Source of the DNA: Deltaproteobacteria bacterium | Lineage (GTDB): Bacteria; Desulfobacterota; JADFVX01 | Assembly: GCA_029860075.1 (NCBI GenBank) | Contig: JAOUBX010000002.1 | Span: 90,980 to 154,979, forward strand | Reading direction: 5' to 3' | Length of the DNA: 64,000 bases | Part shown: positions 26,142 to 36,016 of the stretch, piece by piece | Numbering within the stretch: position 1 is the first letter of the stretch | Layout: each line of letters opens with the position of its first letter | Made by a program: the position numbers and the translations under genes | Notes under the pieces: model-generated | What the model was told of the DNA's origin: nothing | Databases searched by the model: none | Seen by the model: only the letters and a program-made list of their open reading frames with translations

Positions 26142-28058
26142 ATGATCCATAAAACACTTAAAAAACACTTCGGTTATGACCGCTTCCGGGAGGGCCAGGA
26201 AGCGGTCATCTCAGCCATTATTAATGGCCGATCTTCGGCGGCAATATTCCCGACAGGTTCGGGCAAGTCACTTTGCTACCAATTGCCTGCGCTGCATCTT
26301 GAACACTTGACACTGGTCATTTCCCCCCTTCTGGCCCTCATGCAGGACCAGCTTGATTTCTTAAAAAGCAAGAACATTCCAGCCGCATCTATTGACTCCA
26401 CCCAAAGCCGGGAAGAGGCAAGTACCGTCATGGAGGATGTGCGGCAAGGCAGAACCAGGATTTTGATGATTTCTGTAGAGCGGCTGAAAAATGAGCATTT
26501 TCGTAATTTTATAGTCAAAGTTCCTATTTCGCTGCTCGTTGTTGATGAAGCGCATTGCATATCCGAGTGGGGCCATAATTTCAGGCCCGATTACCTTAAA
26601 CTGCCCGACTATCAGAAGGCCTTTAATATTCCGCAAGCACTGCTGCTTACGGCAACGGCAACACCCCGGGTAATTGAGGATATGAGTAAAAAATTTTCCA
26701 TCGACAAAGAGCAGGTTGTGCGGACAGGCTTTTATCGCCCCAACCTTAATCTTAGTGTAGAACCGGCAGAAGAAAAGGAAAAAGACCGGCTTTTGAGTAA
26801 CTGGCTGGATAAAAGAAAAGAGGAACCTACCATTGTCTACGTTACCTTGCAGCAAACAGCCGAACATGTGGCCAAAAAACTGGCTAGTTACGGCATTAAG
26901 GCAAGGGCCTATCATGCAGGGATGAAAAGTGAAGTGCGCGAGGAAGTACAACTTGCCTTTATGCAGGGAAAAACAAACTGCATTGTAGCCACCATCGCCT
27001 TTGGTATGGGTATTGATAAAAGCAATATTCGCAACATCATTCATTATGACCTGCCAAAATCGATTGAAAGTTATTCACAGGAAATAGGTAGGGCCGGACG
27101 GGATGGACGCGAATCGAACTGCCTTGTACTGGCAAAGGGCAGCAACCTCAATGTCCTTGAAAACTTCATCTACGGTGACACACCGGAAAAGGAAGGTATT
27201 CTAAAGGTATTGGCAGAGATTAAGGCGGCGCATCAAAACTGGGAAACCCGAATAGTATCACTTTCTGCATCCTCTAATATTCGTCAACTGCCGCTAAAAA
27301 CATTACTCGTTTACCTGGAGATGAAGCAGGTTATAAAACCGCTTTATTCCTACTTTTCAGAAATTCGTTTTAAGCTCCTCATAGCAGAAGAGGAATTAAT
27401 TGATACATTCAAGGGAGAACGGCGGGATTTTGTTCAGTCAATACTCAAGGGCTCCCAAAAGGCCAAAATCTGGTATACCCTGGATTTCGAGACGCTCTAT
27501 GAGCAGTACGGCGCTGAGCGAAGCCGTGTGGTAACGGCCCTGGAATACTTTCATGACAAGGGCTATGTCTTTCTGGAAAGCAAACAAATGACTGATGTTT
27601 ATGAAGTGCTCACCCCTGACCTGCAAGTTGATTCACTGGCAGAGGCGCTTTTCAGACATTTTAAGGAAAAAGAAAGAACCGAGATCAAGCGTATTGCTTC
27701 TATGGTGAGACTCTTTGAAAGTGATAAATGCATTAATGGGCAGCTGTCTGTCTATTTCGGAGATGAGAAAGCACCCGAAAGGTGCGGTCATTGCTCTGTC
27801 TGTAAAGGCCAGGTAGCGGCGATTGCCACTGAAGAATCTCTTGCGCCGCTATCTGAAGTCTCTTTTAATAAACTCATCAAAACCTTCTTTTCCAAACTGA
27901 ACAATAAACCTTCAACTGATATGATAACCCGCTTTTTATGCGGTATTCCAGCACCCCAATTTTCTTCTATCAAGGCACGTTCACTACCCGGCTTTGGAAC
28001 TCTTTCTTCTTACCGCTATCATGACGTATTAAAGTGGGTCAATAATCATGGAGAGTAA
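26142..28058 (+). CDS. RecQ-family ATP-dependent DNA helicase
   Basis: 638-residue superfamily 2 3'-5' DNA helicase. Motifs in order: RecQ motif 0 (YDRFREGQ), Walker A PTGSGKS (Lys42), DEAH box (135-138) with HCISEWGHNFRPDY, TATATP, and motif VI with EIGRAGRDGR. A winged-helix region and a Zn-binding cysteine set (C-x-n-CGHCSVC near 555) follow. A standard HRDC domain is not evident, and the C-terminal 80 residues are different. AAAGG lies seven bases before the ATG, and a TATAAT box is at 26105-26110. Canonical RecQ and shorter accessory RecQ-like helicases of defence islands look alike here; it borders hipBA and repeats, so the symbol is left open. Confidence 0.88.
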   Translation: MIHKTLKKHFGYDRFREGQEAVISAIINGRSSAAIFPTGSGKSLCYQLPALHLEHLTLVISPLLALMQDQLDFLKSKNIPAASIDSTQSREEASTVMEDVRQGRTRILMISVERLKNEHFRNFIVKVPISLLVVDEAHCISEWGHNFRPDYLKLPDYQKAFNIPQALLLTATATPRVIEDMSKKFSIDKEQVVRTGFYRPNLNLSVEPAEEKEKDRLLSNWLDKRKEEPTIVYVTLQQTAEHVAKKLASYGIKARAYHAGMKSEVREEVQLAFMQGKTNCIVATIAFGMGIDKSNIRNIIHYDLPKSIESYSQEIGRAGRDGRESNCLVLAKGSNLNVLENFIYGDTPEKEGILKVLAEIKAAHQNWETRIVSLSASSNIRQLPLKTLLVYLEMKQVIKPLYSYFSEIRFKLLIAEEELIDTFKGERRDFVQSILKGSQKAKIWYTLDFETLYEQYGAERSRVVTALEYFHDKGYVFLESKQMTDVYEVLTPDLQVDSLAEALFRHFKEKERTEIKRIASMVRLFESDKCINGQLSVYFGDEKAPERCGHCSVCKGQVAAIATEESLAPLSEVSFNKLIKTFFSKLNNKPSTDMITRFLCGIPAPQFSSIKARSLPGFGTLSSYRYHDVLKWVNNHGE

Positions 28059-28476
28059 AGAATCCACGACCAGAGAACGTAGCCTTGCTTGAGCCCTAAA
28101 AGGGCTTGCTTTTCCTTCCCATTAAAACGCAGCCGAGTGTAGCCGTTGACTGAGGATGAAGGGCACAAACTGTCTGAGCGAAGCGAGTTTTTGTGCCCGC
28201 CGAAGGCAACGGTGGAAGGAGGGGAGTTCCGCCTTGGCGGGACCAAGTTTAGTAACTTAGAAATAACTTTCTGTTTCTTTTTACAGGAAGTTATTTCGTT
28301 AAGGCACTTATCCGGTTTTAACCGGGCTTTGGGCGGCCTTTCTTTTGTTACTTTTCTTTGTCCGCAAAAGAAAAGTAAAATTATTATGGCATACCCTTTT
28401 AACTCTACCCCCGCACAAAGGACGGGGATTTCAAAGATTAATTAAAAGGAAGGTTTGATTTCATTATAGAATACTC
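28059..28476. repeat. Repeat-filled gap including repeat D copy 2 and two hairpins
   Basis: Holds a weak hairpin after recQ (AGCCC 28092-28096 with GGGCT 28102-28106), a GGCACAAA/TTTGTGCC palindrome around 28159-28199, repeat D (28241-28315), and a perfect 12-base stem TTACTTTTCTTT (28348-28359) with AAAGAAAAGTAA (28367-28378). No gene is seen. Confidence 0.65.
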
Positions 28477-28887
28477 TTATTTGACTCCTCTTTGATTCAG
28501 GAAGGCCCCGAACTTCATGTCTCTGTTCATAATATGATTAATGATCCACTTTATGAGGAAGTTGAGCACATCACGGCTAACAGCAGATTTTTCAACCTGA
28601 TGCTTCTGGCAGAAATCTTTAAGTTTGCCTGTAAATTCCTTGTGGAGTTCAAGGTGTTCATCCCGCTCCGGATAACTATACTTTAGCATTAGTTCCCGCT
28701 CTTTTGAAAAATGGTAATCCGTATATTTAATCAGTTCAACGAGTATCTCTTTTTCCTCTTCCACCGCCTTGTCGGACTGAAATGTATCGTATAATGATTT
28801 AATGATGGAAATAAGTTTTTTATGCTGCTCGTCAATTTCCCCCACATTTACTTCCATCGCTTCATTCCACTGCATAGAGATTGGCAT
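28477..28887 (-). CDS. Bacteriohemerythrin
   Basis: 136-residue single-domain hemerythrin that binds O2 at a non-haem di-iron centre and serves in oxygen sensing, storage or delivery. All seven iron ligands are in place: His22, His59, Glu63, His78, His82, His118 and Asp123. The four-helix-bundle length is standard. GGGAGG precedes the ATG. It stands alone, with repeats on the downstream side. Single-domain forms are frequent in microaerophilic and anaerobic Gram-negative bacteria. Confidence 0.95.
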   Translation of the reverse strand: MPISMQWNEAMEVNVGEIDEQHKKLISIIKSLYDTFQSDKAVEEEKEILVELIKYTDYHFSKERELMLKYSYPERDEHLELHKEFTGKLKDFCQKHQVEKSAVSRDVLNFLIKWIINHIMNRDMKFGAFLNQRGVK

Positions 28888-29293
28888 CTTTACAGGCCTC
28901 CCTTATTTATTTTCCGTCCATGAATCATCTATCCCGGCAACCAGTACCTTACAGTCGGACAGGGCGACAACAGGCCCTCCCCCGGCCCCATTGCTATCCT
29001 CTTCTCCTTACCATTGAAAATGGGGTTCACCCTTGCTGCAATAAAGGAATAACAAAATTATAAACAAAGCCTGACTTTTTTGAAATAGATAATTATGATT
29101 TTCATTCATAAGAAAAACAGGCCTCTTTCAGGGCAGCGGGAATGAGTAAGGAGCAGTATAGTATGAATCAATTCCAGACATTTGCCAATCGTCACATTCA
29201 AACATGGCTTCAATAAAAACTTAAATACTATTTTGCAGCTGCAAAAGTGTTTGAGACTTGTTCTATCTTCCATTTTCTGCTATCCTTACCCCT
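28888..29293. other. Intergenic region upstream of the MBL gene
   Basis: No gene seen. Near its end TTGTTC, a 17-base spacer and TATCCT (29281-29286) lie seven bases before the MBL start, which would give a leaderless or nearly leaderless mRNA. Confidence 0.35.
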
Positions 29294-29932
29294 ATGAATT
29301 TTGAAACGATTGAGGTTGGACCCCTCCAGGTAAACTGTTATATTCTCTACGATGAAGAAGGGAATGCCCTTGTCATCGACGCTGGTGACAATGCTGAAAT
29401 GATCCTGGAAAAAATCAGCGCCCTCGGACTGAACCTGAAAATGGTTATCAGTACCCATGGCCACTTCGACCATGTGGGCGCCAACGGCCTGCTCAAGGAA
29501 AAAACGGGCGCAAAGCTGCTTATTCATGAAGCCGACAGAGAACTGCTCAAGCATGCCCCCCGGGCGGCGGCTTCTTTCGGCCTTAGAGCTGAAGAGCCGC
29601 CTCAAGCCGATGAATACATTTCGCATGGTCAGTTGATCGAGTGCGGATCAATCAAGATTGAAGTCATCCATACACCGGGGCACTCACCGGGCGGCGTATC
29701 ACTCCTTTCTGACCATACCCTCTTTACAGGAGACACCCTTTTTGCCGGGTCCATAGGGAGAACCGATCTGCCCGGTGGCGTTCATGAACTGCTCCTCAAA
29801 TCTGTATCTGAGAAACTCTTCTCACTGGCCGATACCGTTGAAATCCACCCCGGACATGGCCCTTCAAGCTCCATCGGGCATGAAAAGAAATATAATCCCT
29901 TCTTTGCTGCAGGTTCATTATACGGGTCGTAG
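29294..29932 (+). CDS. MBL-fold metallo-hydrolase (glyoxalase II-like)
   Basis: About 212 residues of the metallo-beta-lactamase fold. The metal motif THGHFDHVGA is complete, followed by TPGHSPGG, FTGDTLF and the C-terminal HPGHGP. This set fits the hydroxyacylglutathione hydrolase-like clade, which acts on thioesters; the exact substrate is unknown. The ATG at 29294 aligns with the usual N-terminus (F-E-T-I-E-V-G-P-L-Q-V-N-C-Y). An earlier ATG at 29258 adds residues atypical of the family. No Shine-Dalgarno is seen. It is followed after two bases by the ferredoxin-like gene. Confidence 0.88.
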   Translation: MNFETIEVGPLQVNCYILYDEEGNALVIDAGDNAEMILEKISALGLNLKMVISTHGHFDHVGANGLLKEKTGAKLLIHEADRELLKHAPRAAASFGLRAEEPPQADEYISHGQLIECGSIKIEVIHTPGHSPGGVSLLSDHTLFTGDTLFAGSIGRTDLPGGVHELLLKSVSEKLFSLADTVEIHPGHGPSSSIGHEKKYNPFFAAGSLYGS

Positions 29933-29934
29933 AT

Positions 29935-30222
29935 ATGAAAAATATCAATCCCGATATTTATCGTAACTATGAACGGCTCGTTGAGATAAAGATTAAAGGC
30001 AAATGTTATCGCGTGCCGGAAAACAATTGTACGCTAAGAGCCTTTCAATTCATAGAAGCCGACTTTACAATGAGCAGGTTTTGCTGGAATGCCGAATGCG
30101 AAAACTGTCTCATCAAATTCAGGGAAGGCAATTCAGGAATAGATAAAACAGCCCTTGCCTGCCAGCAGGAGACCTTTGACGGTATGGTCATTACCCAACT
30201 TCCCTCCGGTATCAGCCTATAG
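29935..30222 (+). CDS. Small [2Fe-2S] ferredoxin-like protein
   Basis: 95 residues. FCWNAECENCLIKF has a C-x4-C-x2-C spacing and a fourth Cys follows in ALACQQE, close to the plant-type ferredoxin loop (C-x4-C-x2-C-x-n-C). The segment G-M-V-I-T-Q-L-P matches the C-terminal strand of such domains. It could serve as an electron carrier or as a truncated NuoG/HoxU-type domain. It is translationally linked to the MBL gene (two-base gap), and its stop codon lies four bases before the proposed coaBC start, giving a three-gene operon. Confidence 0.65.
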   Translation: MKNINPDIYRNYERLVEIKIKGKCYRVPENNCTLRAFQFIEADFTMSRFCWNAECENCLIKFREGNSGIDKTALACQQETFDGMVITQLPSGISL

Positions 30223-30226
30223 TGCC

Positions 30227-31426
30227 GTGTCTCAAGTAATTAAAGAAAAAAAAATACTGCTCGGCGTCACGGGAGGCATTGCCGCCTACAAATCGGTTGA
30301 ACTTTTACGTCTTTTCCAGAAGGAAGGCGCACAAGTGAGGGTCGTCATGACGGCCAATGCCGCCAGGTTCGTCACAGCTCTTACATTCAGGGCCATTTCA
30401 GGATTTCCCGTTATAACAGATATTTTTGACGCAGAAACGGAATCAGGCATCGATCACATCGGACTGACCGACTGGGCCGATCTCTTTGTCATCGCCCCTG
30501 CAACAGCCAATATTATAGGAAAAATGGCTGCAGGCCTTGGCGATGATTCCCTTTCTACGATGGCCCTTGCCTTTGACGGGGACTTCCTTCTGGCACCTGC
30601 CATGAATACAAAGATGTTTCAAAACAGGATTGTTCAGGAGAATATCAAGAAGCTGCAAAATCTGGATTATCATTTCATCGGTCCTGCATGGGGGGCACTT
30701 GCCTGCCGTGACGAAGGCGCAGGAAGAATGAGCGAACCCGTGCAGATTCTGGAGGCAGCCATACCGCTTCTTTCAGATAAAGACCTGGCGGGAAAAAAAA
30801 TCGTCCTTACGGCCGGCCCGACGGTGGAAGATATTGATCCTGTGAGGTTCATAAGCAACAGATCTTCGGGGAAAATGGGGTATGCAATAGCAAGAGAGGC
30901 TTCAAGAAGAGGAGCCGAGGTAATGCTCATTTCCGGTCCTTCATCCCTTGAACCGCCGTCAGGTTGCAATTTTAAAAGTGTCAGGACCTCCGGTGAAATG
31001 CATAATGCCCTCCTGGCAACAGCAAAGGGAGCAGATGCCCTTATTATGGCTGCTGCCGTGGCAGATTACAAACCGGTAAAAAAGTCGGAACAAAAAATAA
31101 AAAAGAAAGCAGAGCGTCTTCTACTGGAACTGACAAAGAACACGGATATATTGGGTGACCTTTCAGGGAAAGGCCTCTCTAAATTAATCGTAGGCTTTGC
31201 AGCAGAGACTGAAAATATTGTTGAAAATGCATTGAAAAAAGTAAAAGAGAAAAAGCTCGATCTTATTATTGCAAATGACATTTCCGAGAAGGGCGCAGGC
31301 TTTGATACAGATACGAACAGGGTTCAGATTATGGACAAATCAGGCGTCATCGAAAAAACAGAACTGCTCACAAAAAGGGGGATCGCAAATATCATTTTAA
31401 ACAGAATCAAGGAGAGGTTTAATTAA
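30227..31426 (+). CDS. coaBC: Bifunctional phosphopantothenoylcysteine decarboxylase / phosphopantothenate-cysteine ligase
   Basis: Two consecutive steps of coenzyme A synthesis. N-terminal CoaC: flavin-binding VTGGIAAYKS, catalytic His in GIDHIGLTDWAD, PATANIIGKMA, PAMNTKMF and the substrate clamp ACRDEGAGRM. C-terminal CoaB: NRSSGKMG, AAAVADYKP and the lysine-rich segment. The frame opens at 30155, but those codons overlap the previous gene. The GTG at 30227, four bases after its stop, gives a 400-residue protein of normal length. No ATG lies near, so GTG initiation is likely. Confidence 0.93.
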   Translation: MSQVIKEKKILLGVTGGIAAYKSVELLRLFQKEGAQVRVVMTANAARFVTALTFRAISGFPVITDIFDAETESGIDHIGLTDWADLFVIAPATANIIGKMAAGLGDDSLSTMALAFDGDFLLAPAMNTKMFQNRIVQENIKKLQNLDYHFIGPAWGALACRDEGAGRMSEPVQILEAAIPLLSDKDLAGKKIVLTAGPTVEDIDPVRFISNRSSGKMGYAIAREASRRGAEVMLISGPSSLEPPSGCNFKSVRTSGEMHNALLATAKGADALIMAAAVADYKPVKKSEQKIKKKAERLLLELTKNTDILGDLSGKGLSKLIVGFAAETENIVENALKKVKEKKLDLIIANDISEKGAGFDTDTNRVQIMDKSGVIEKTELLTKRGIANIILNRIKERFN

Positions 31427-32347
31427 TCAGCGAAGCAGTTCTTTAAGATCAAGATGGCCGAAATCTCTGAAGGTAGCCTCCTTAAACTTCGGTTTCAACC
31501 TTTCAAATATCTGCTTGCAGTCACTATTTGTCATACTGCCCCTGTTTTTGAGTTCCTTGAGCTCTTTTCTAATTTTCGCCGCCACTTCGAGGCTTTTCCT
31601 TCCCGCCGGGTCGGCCTTACAGCAAAGGGCATTTTTTCCATCAATAAGAAAGGCAAAGGTCGAATCAAGGGCCAGCTTTTTATAATTTTCAACATCTGCC
31701 GCATCAAGCTTCCAGTTGGATCTGACCGATATAAGATCCATCGTTTTATGCCACCTTTTGAGCCGTGCAAGCATAAGCAGGCTGTTAAATATCCTCTTGT
31801 TGGTACCGAATGAAAAAAGTGTATTATCGAGGGTCGCTCTTAAAAGGGGATCATTATCACGGTGGACCTCTTTGGCAACTTTGTCGGCCAACTCCCATAC
31901 CGATTTATCCATGTAGGAATCGAACCTCACCTCCCAGTAAGCATGATTAAGCATCCTCCTATTAAAGCTGGCAATGATCTGGTTAGGAACGTAGTAATTA
32001 TGAGCAATGACGTCGGCAGCAAGGTGACTGAGGTAACCGTAGGCAAAGGCCCGTTGGGAGTCACTCTTTGCGCTGTCAAGCACATTCATTCCAACATGCC
32101 AGTTATGACAGTGCTTTGCATATTCGATAAATTTCTTACCATGAATTATATCTGCACTGATACAACCGTAAACAAAATCATAAGGATAGCTGGCCAGGAT
32201 GGTCTGTTTAAATAGGGGAAGTATTGCCAGGTTATTAAGCACAGAGGAGGCAAGGCTAAGGTGCATGGCAGGACCCCAGGCATAACAATTCTTACTGCCC
32301 AGCGCTACCAGGACAAGAGAAGCAAGTAATATCAGTAGAAACTTCAC
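31427..32347 (-). CDS. Zinc-dependent phospholipase C-like secreted protein
   Basis: 306 residues with a signal peptide ending YAWGP, where the new N-terminal tryptophan is a zinc ligand in this family. Further metal-ligand candidates are His in AMHLSLA, CHNWHVG, and the H-x3-D-x3-H motif LSHLAADVIAHN, plus Glu in YWEVRFD. The family cleaves phospholipid head groups, though many members in environmental bacteria have unknown roles. The stop codon abuts that of coaBC, so the two are convergent with no room for a terminator between them. Confidence 0.85.
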   Translation of the reverse strand: MKFLLILLASLVLVALGSKNCYAWGPAMHLSLASSVLNNLAILPLFKQTILASYPYDFVYGCISADIIHGKKFIEYAKHCHNWHVGMNVLDSAKSDSQRAFAYGYLSHLAADVIAHNYYVPNQIIASFNRRMLNHAYWEVRFDSYMDKSVWELADKVAKEVHRDNDPLLRATLDNTLFSFGTNKRIFNSLLMLARLKRWHKTMDLISVRSNWKLDAADVENYKKLALDSTFAFLIDGKNALCCKADPAGRKSLEVAAKIRKELKELKNRGSMTNSDCKQIFERLKPKFKEATFRDFGHLDLKELLR

Positions 32348-32467
32348 CAGGGGAAACCTTTCCAGCCATTCACGTAGAGACTCTTATTCTCTGAAATATA
32401 TTCACGCTTTTTGACTTTTTTAATGTGATCGTATCAATAGCAGGGCGGTTACGGATAGCGCATTAGA

Positions 32468-33760
32468 CTACCGCTCTTCCATGGACAGATAATCTCTTGC
32501 AGAAGCGCCAATATAATTCTGTCTCGGTCTGCCTATGACTCTTGCAGGGTCACGGATCATCTCCTCCCACTGGGCCATCCAGCCGGCCATTCGTCCCACA
32601 GCAAACATAACGGTAAACATTTCTGTGGGAATGCCTAATGCCTTGTAGATGATCCCCGAATAAAAATCAACATTGGGATAGAGTTTTTTCTCGATAAAGT
32701 AGTCGTCAGTGAGAGCTATTTCCTCCAGTTTCATGGCAATATCAAGGAGAGGATCACCACCACTGGTTTTGTTCACAACATCAAGGGCCATTTTCCTGAT
32801 GATTTTAGCACGAGGGTCGTAATGCTTATAGACCCTGTGCCCAAATCCCATAAGACGGAAGGAGTCATCCTTATCCTTGGCCTTCCCAATAAATTCAGGA
32901 ATTCGCTCAACTCGCCCAATTTCATTGAGCATAAGAAGAACAGCCTCATTAGCGCCTCCGTGGGCCGGACCCCACAGACAGCCGATCCCTGCCGAAGCGG
33001 CGGCAAATGGGTTTGCCCCCGAAGAACCTGCAAGCCTGACCGTCGAGGTTGAGGCATTCTGCTCATGGTCAGCATGGAGAATCAAAATAAGATCGAGCGC
33101 TTTGGCATGAAGAGGATCAACTTCATAGGTTTCCGCCGGTACGGAATACATCATGTGGAGAAAGTTTTCGGCATAGCCAAGATCATTTTTCGGGTAAACA
33201 AAGGGCTGACCCATAGTGTACTTGTAAGCCATGGCAGCCATAGTGGGCAGCTTTGCAATGAGTCTGTGCGCTGATATCTCCTGGTGTCTGGGATTATTCA
33301 CATCGGTAGAATCGTGATAAAAGGCGGATAATGCGCCTACCATGCCAACAAGTACAGCCATGGGGTGCGCGTCAGGCCTGAACCCTTTGATGAAATCCCT
33401 CAGGCCCTCATGAACCATAGTATGAAGCGTTATCATTCTGACAAAATGATCGTGCTGCTCTATTGTCGGTAGTTCTCCATAAAGAACAAGATAACAAACT
33501 TCGAGGAAATTACTCTTTTCTGCCAACTGCTCAATGGGGTAGCCCCGGTAAAGAAGAACACCCTCCTCCCCGTCAATGTAGGTAATACTGCTTTCACAGC
33601 TTGCTGTTGATTTAAAACCGGGATCATAGGTAAAAAGACCCATCTTACCGTACAGTCTCCTCATATCAACAAGGGAAGGGCCATGGGTTCCTGTGAGGAG
33701 TGGAAAGTCCTCCTTTTCGCCTGTTTTATTATTAATTATCGTTACCGTATCGCTGCCCAT
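32468..33760 (-). CDS. gltA: Citrate synthase
   Basis: First step of the TCA cycle, condensing oxaloacetate and acetyl-CoA. About 430 residues of the type II, NADH-sensitive length. Catalytic residues are seen in [34 protein letters not shown] and NVDFYSG. The ATG at 33760 has AAGGAG six bases upstream; an earlier ATG at 33799 is in AT-rich sequence and is rejected. Transcribed alone, with about 120 bases before the phospholipase-like gene. Confidence 0.96.
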   Translation of the reverse strand: MGSDTVTIINNKTGEKEDFPLLTGTHGPSLVDMRRLYGKMGLFTYDPGFKSTASCESSITYIDGEEGVLLYRGYPIEQLAEKSNFLEVCYLVLYGELPTIEQHDHFVRMITLHTMVHEGLRDFIKGFRPDAHPMAVLVGMVGALSAFYHDSTDVNNPRHQEISAHRLIAKLPTMAAMAYKYTMGQPFVYPKNDLGYAENFLHMMYSVPAETYEVDPLHAKALDLILILHADHEQNASTSTVRLAGSSGANPFAAASAGIGCLWGPAHGGANEAVLLMLNEIGRVERIPEFIGKAKDKDDSFRLMGFGHRVYKHYDPRAKIIRKMALDVVNKTSGGDPLLDIAMKLEEIALTDDYFIEKKLYPNVDFYSGIIYKALGIPTEMFTVMFAVGRMAGWMAQWEEMIRDPARVIGRPRQNYIGASARDYLSMEER

Positions 33761-34216
33761 ATTAATCTCCTTGAAAAGATATTTAATGTATAAAACCATT
33801 ATTTATTTTAAAGAATCCTTGCTATATAATTCTTATAAAAAAAAGGGGATAAGGCAAGTAGAAAAAGCTATTTACAAAATTTCTATTAAGAGGCACAGTT
33901 ATTTATCATAGCGCCTTTAATCCTGAGAAAGGCAGCAGGTCAAAAATTATAGTGCAGTACATTATTTGAGATCGCTTTCAATTAATCTGTGCTTCCTCTG
34001 TACAGATTGCAGGAGTTTTTTTCAAATGCCGTGGTAACAAGAACTTTCACCAAAAACAATGAACGAACTGCCATTTACAGGTTAGTGTGACAATATTAAT
34101 ACATTCTTTTATACCATAAGCCCGGGCAATAATATACTTTTGACGGTAATCACCTTCCCATCTTCCCCGGGGAGTGATAAAATGATATTCAAAATTGGAA
34201 GAGGCAGGAAAAAGAA
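33761..34216. other. Gap between divergently placed gltA and udg
   Basis: No gene seen. AT-rich, with candidate -10 boxes toward gltA (TATAAG near 33835) but no paired -35 that I trust. Confidence 0.35.
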
Positions 34217-34948
34217 TTGAAAGAAAAGATAAATATTCAAAGCCAGCTTGAACAGTACCTTCACTTCATGAAAATGTCAGGCATTGATTATTTGCCCGTA
34301 AAAAGAAGAGCAAATGCCTCAACAGTCCCGAAAGAGGCTATCAACGAAGAGCCTCCATCGTCAGTCCCGCAGAGTATCACAAGCGATCTTGAAAAGATAA
34401 GAACCGAACTGGCAGACTGTTCAAGATGCAGGCTGGGGAAGACCCGTACCAATCTCGTCTTTGGTACGGGAGATAGAAATGCCGATCTGGTCTTCGTCGG
34501 GGAGGCTCCCGGCAGGGATGAGGATTTGCAGGGAGAACCCTTTGTTGGTAAAGCAGGTCAGTTGTTAACTAAAATTATTGAAGCCATCAGTCTAAAAAGA
34601 GAGAATGTTTACATTTGCAATGTCCTGAAATGCAGGCCGCCTCAAAACAGGAATCCACTCCCAGAGGAGATAGAATGCTGTGAACCCTTTCTCATTAAGC
34701 AGATTAGAGCAATTAAACCAAAGGTGATCTGCGCTCTCGGTAAATTTGCAGCACAGACCCTCTTAAAAAGTGAGGCGCCCATTTCAACCCTTCGGGGCAA
34801 ATTCCATAATTACCATGGCGTTCCCCTCATGCCCACCTATCACCCCGCTTTTCTTCTCAGAAATCCAAAGATGAAAAAAGAGGTCTGGCAGGATGTCCAG
34901 CTAATTCAAAAAGTCTTAAAGGGCAAAATCGATCCTTCTTTACTTTAA
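34217..34948 (+). CDS. Type 4 uracil-DNA glycosylase
   Basis: Removes uracil from DNA in base-excision repair; carries a [4Fe-4S] cluster. 243 residues with motif 1 GEAPGRDED (95-103), FVGKAG, the insert [14 protein letters not shown] (134-147) and the closing motif [10 protein letters not shown]. Cluster cysteines are Cys68, Cys71, Cys139 and one of Cys154/155. The start is a TTG with GAGGCAGGAA upstream. A 45-residue N-terminal extension precedes the catalytic domain, as in several deltaproteobacterial homologues. Confidence 0.92.
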   Translation: MKEKINIQSQLEQYLHFMKMSGIDYLPVKRRANASTVPKEAINEEPPSSVPQSITSDLEKIRTELADCSRCRLGKTRTNLVFGTGDRNADLVFVGEAPGRDEDLQGEPFVGKAGQLLTKIIEAISLKRENVYICNVLKCRPPQNRNPLPEEIECCEPFLIKQIRAIKPKVICALGKFAAQTLLKSEAPISTLRGKFHNYHGVPLMPTYHPAFLLRNPKMKKEVWQDVQLIQKVLKGKIDPSLL

Positions 34949-34974
34949 GTAATAAATCTGATAACTTGGGCTCT

Positions 34975-35502
34975 ATGGGTGTGCATGAAGACATATTAAA
35001 CCTGGAGATGAAAATCAACCAGTTGAGGATCGATTATGATCAATACTTTGCCGGTATTTTAAAGATCCCCCCCTTTAAACTTCAGGAAGAAATCAAAAGA
35101 ATGATAAGGCTGTACAGCAGTCGGAAAATTCAGAATACTGCCCTTAATTTCAGGTACAAATCACAGGTTTCAAGATATACTACTTACGATAACTTGTGGC
35201 AGAGACATATGAGAATGATCAATGACGGCTCAATGCAGCGGGGAGCCGGCTTTAAATCATCAGGAAAAAAGAAGGATGCCGAAACCAGTAGTGAAACTCC
35301 TGCTGAAAAGTTATACAAGGAATATATTCAAGCAAAAAGTTCTCTCAAGCAGAGCACAAGCGACGTAAAGGTTCAAAGTCTCCAGAGTATGATAGATAAG
35401 CAGACAGCGGCAATTAAAGCCAAGTACAAGTGCAGCAGTGTTGATTACAAGGTAGTTACTGAAGGTGGGAAGGCAAAGATTAAGGCCATACCGAAGAAGT
35501 AG
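34975..35502 (+). CDS. Conserved protein resembling the MXAN_5187 C-terminal domain
   Basis: About 175 residues. The N-terminal half has LRIDYDQYFAGILKIPP, RMIRLYSS and a Y-K-S-Q-V-S-R-Y-T-T-Y-D-N-L-W-Q-R-H run, which I associate with a domain described from myxobacterial regulators (MXAN_5187 C-terminus); the match is from memory. The C-terminal half is Lys/Ser-rich with VDYKVVTEGGKAKIKA. Function unknown. It follows udg by 26 bases and may be in its transcript. The first ATG of the frame at 34975 is used; a TTG lies nine bases before. Confidence 0.65.
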   Translation: MGVHEDILNLEMKINQLRIDYDQYFAGILKIPPFKLQEEIKRMIRLYSSRKIQNTALNFRYKSQVSRYTTYDNLWQRHMRMINDGSMQRGAGFKSSGKKKDAETSSETPAEKLYKEYIQAKSSLKQSTSDVKVQSLQSMIDKQTAAIKAKYKCSSVDYKVVTEGGKAKIKAIPKK

Positions 35503-35540
35503 AACCTATATTACAAGTTTTAAAAGGTGATATAAACAAA

Positions 35541-35563
35541 AAAGCCGGCTTTAGGCCGGCTTT
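35541..35563. terminator. Shared terminator between the udg unit and the atp operon
   Basis: AAAGCCGGC (35541-35549) pairs with GCCGGCTTT (35555-35563), A-rich on the left and T-rich on the right, placed between two convergent units. It can serve both. Confidence 0.8.
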
Positions 35564-35570
35564 ACTTTAC

Positions 35571-35975
35571 TTACCTGTTAGCTGTTTCCAGCCTGACCCT
35601 TGCTTTTTCAAGGGCTATTTCCGCTTCCTCATAGTCTTTTTCACCGGGAGTAAGCTTATTCAAACCCTCTTCAGCTTTAGCCTGAGCCGCCTTGGCCCTC
35701 TCAACATCGATGCTGTCCTTAAGCTCGGCAGTTTCGGCAAGAATGGTAACCTTGTCGGGACCTACTTCGGCATATCCACCACCAAGAGACATATACTGCT
35801 CAACGTTTCCGTTCTTGTAATTTACCTGACCAATCTTAAGAGAACTCAGCATATGACAATGACCTGGAAGAACGCCGAATTCACCTTCCGTACCGGTAAC
35901 GGTAATTTCGTCGACTTCTTCACTCACCATCATCGCTTCGGGAGTTACTATTTCCAACTTAATTTTTTCAGCCAT
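35571..35975 (-). CDS. atpC: ATP synthase F1 epsilon subunit
   Basis: 134-residue central-stalk subunit that couples rotor to gamma and can inhibit ATPase activity. N-terminal beta domain (ETVTPEAMM-like opening, GEFGVLPGHCHMLSSLKIG, SLGGGYAEV) and a C-terminal helical hairpin. Last gene of the operon, separated from atpD by a 122-base gap that contains a dispersed repeat. A shared terminator follows. Confidence 0.95.
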   Translation of the reverse strand: MAEKIKLEIVTPEAMMVSEEVDEITVTGTEGEFGVLPGHCHMLSSLKIGQVNYKNGNVEQYMSLGGGYAEVGPDKVTILAETAELKDSIDVERAKAAQAKAEEGLNKLTPGEKDYEEAEIALEKARVRLETANR

Positions 35976-36016
35976 GACCTTTTATTCTTTCAATGATTAA
36001 TCAATCACCACGCAAG

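Noticed and set aside
26361..27044. 227-codon minus-strand frame within the RecQ gene
   Set aside because: Antisense to conserved helicase motifs; no ribosome-binding site and no family-like pattern.
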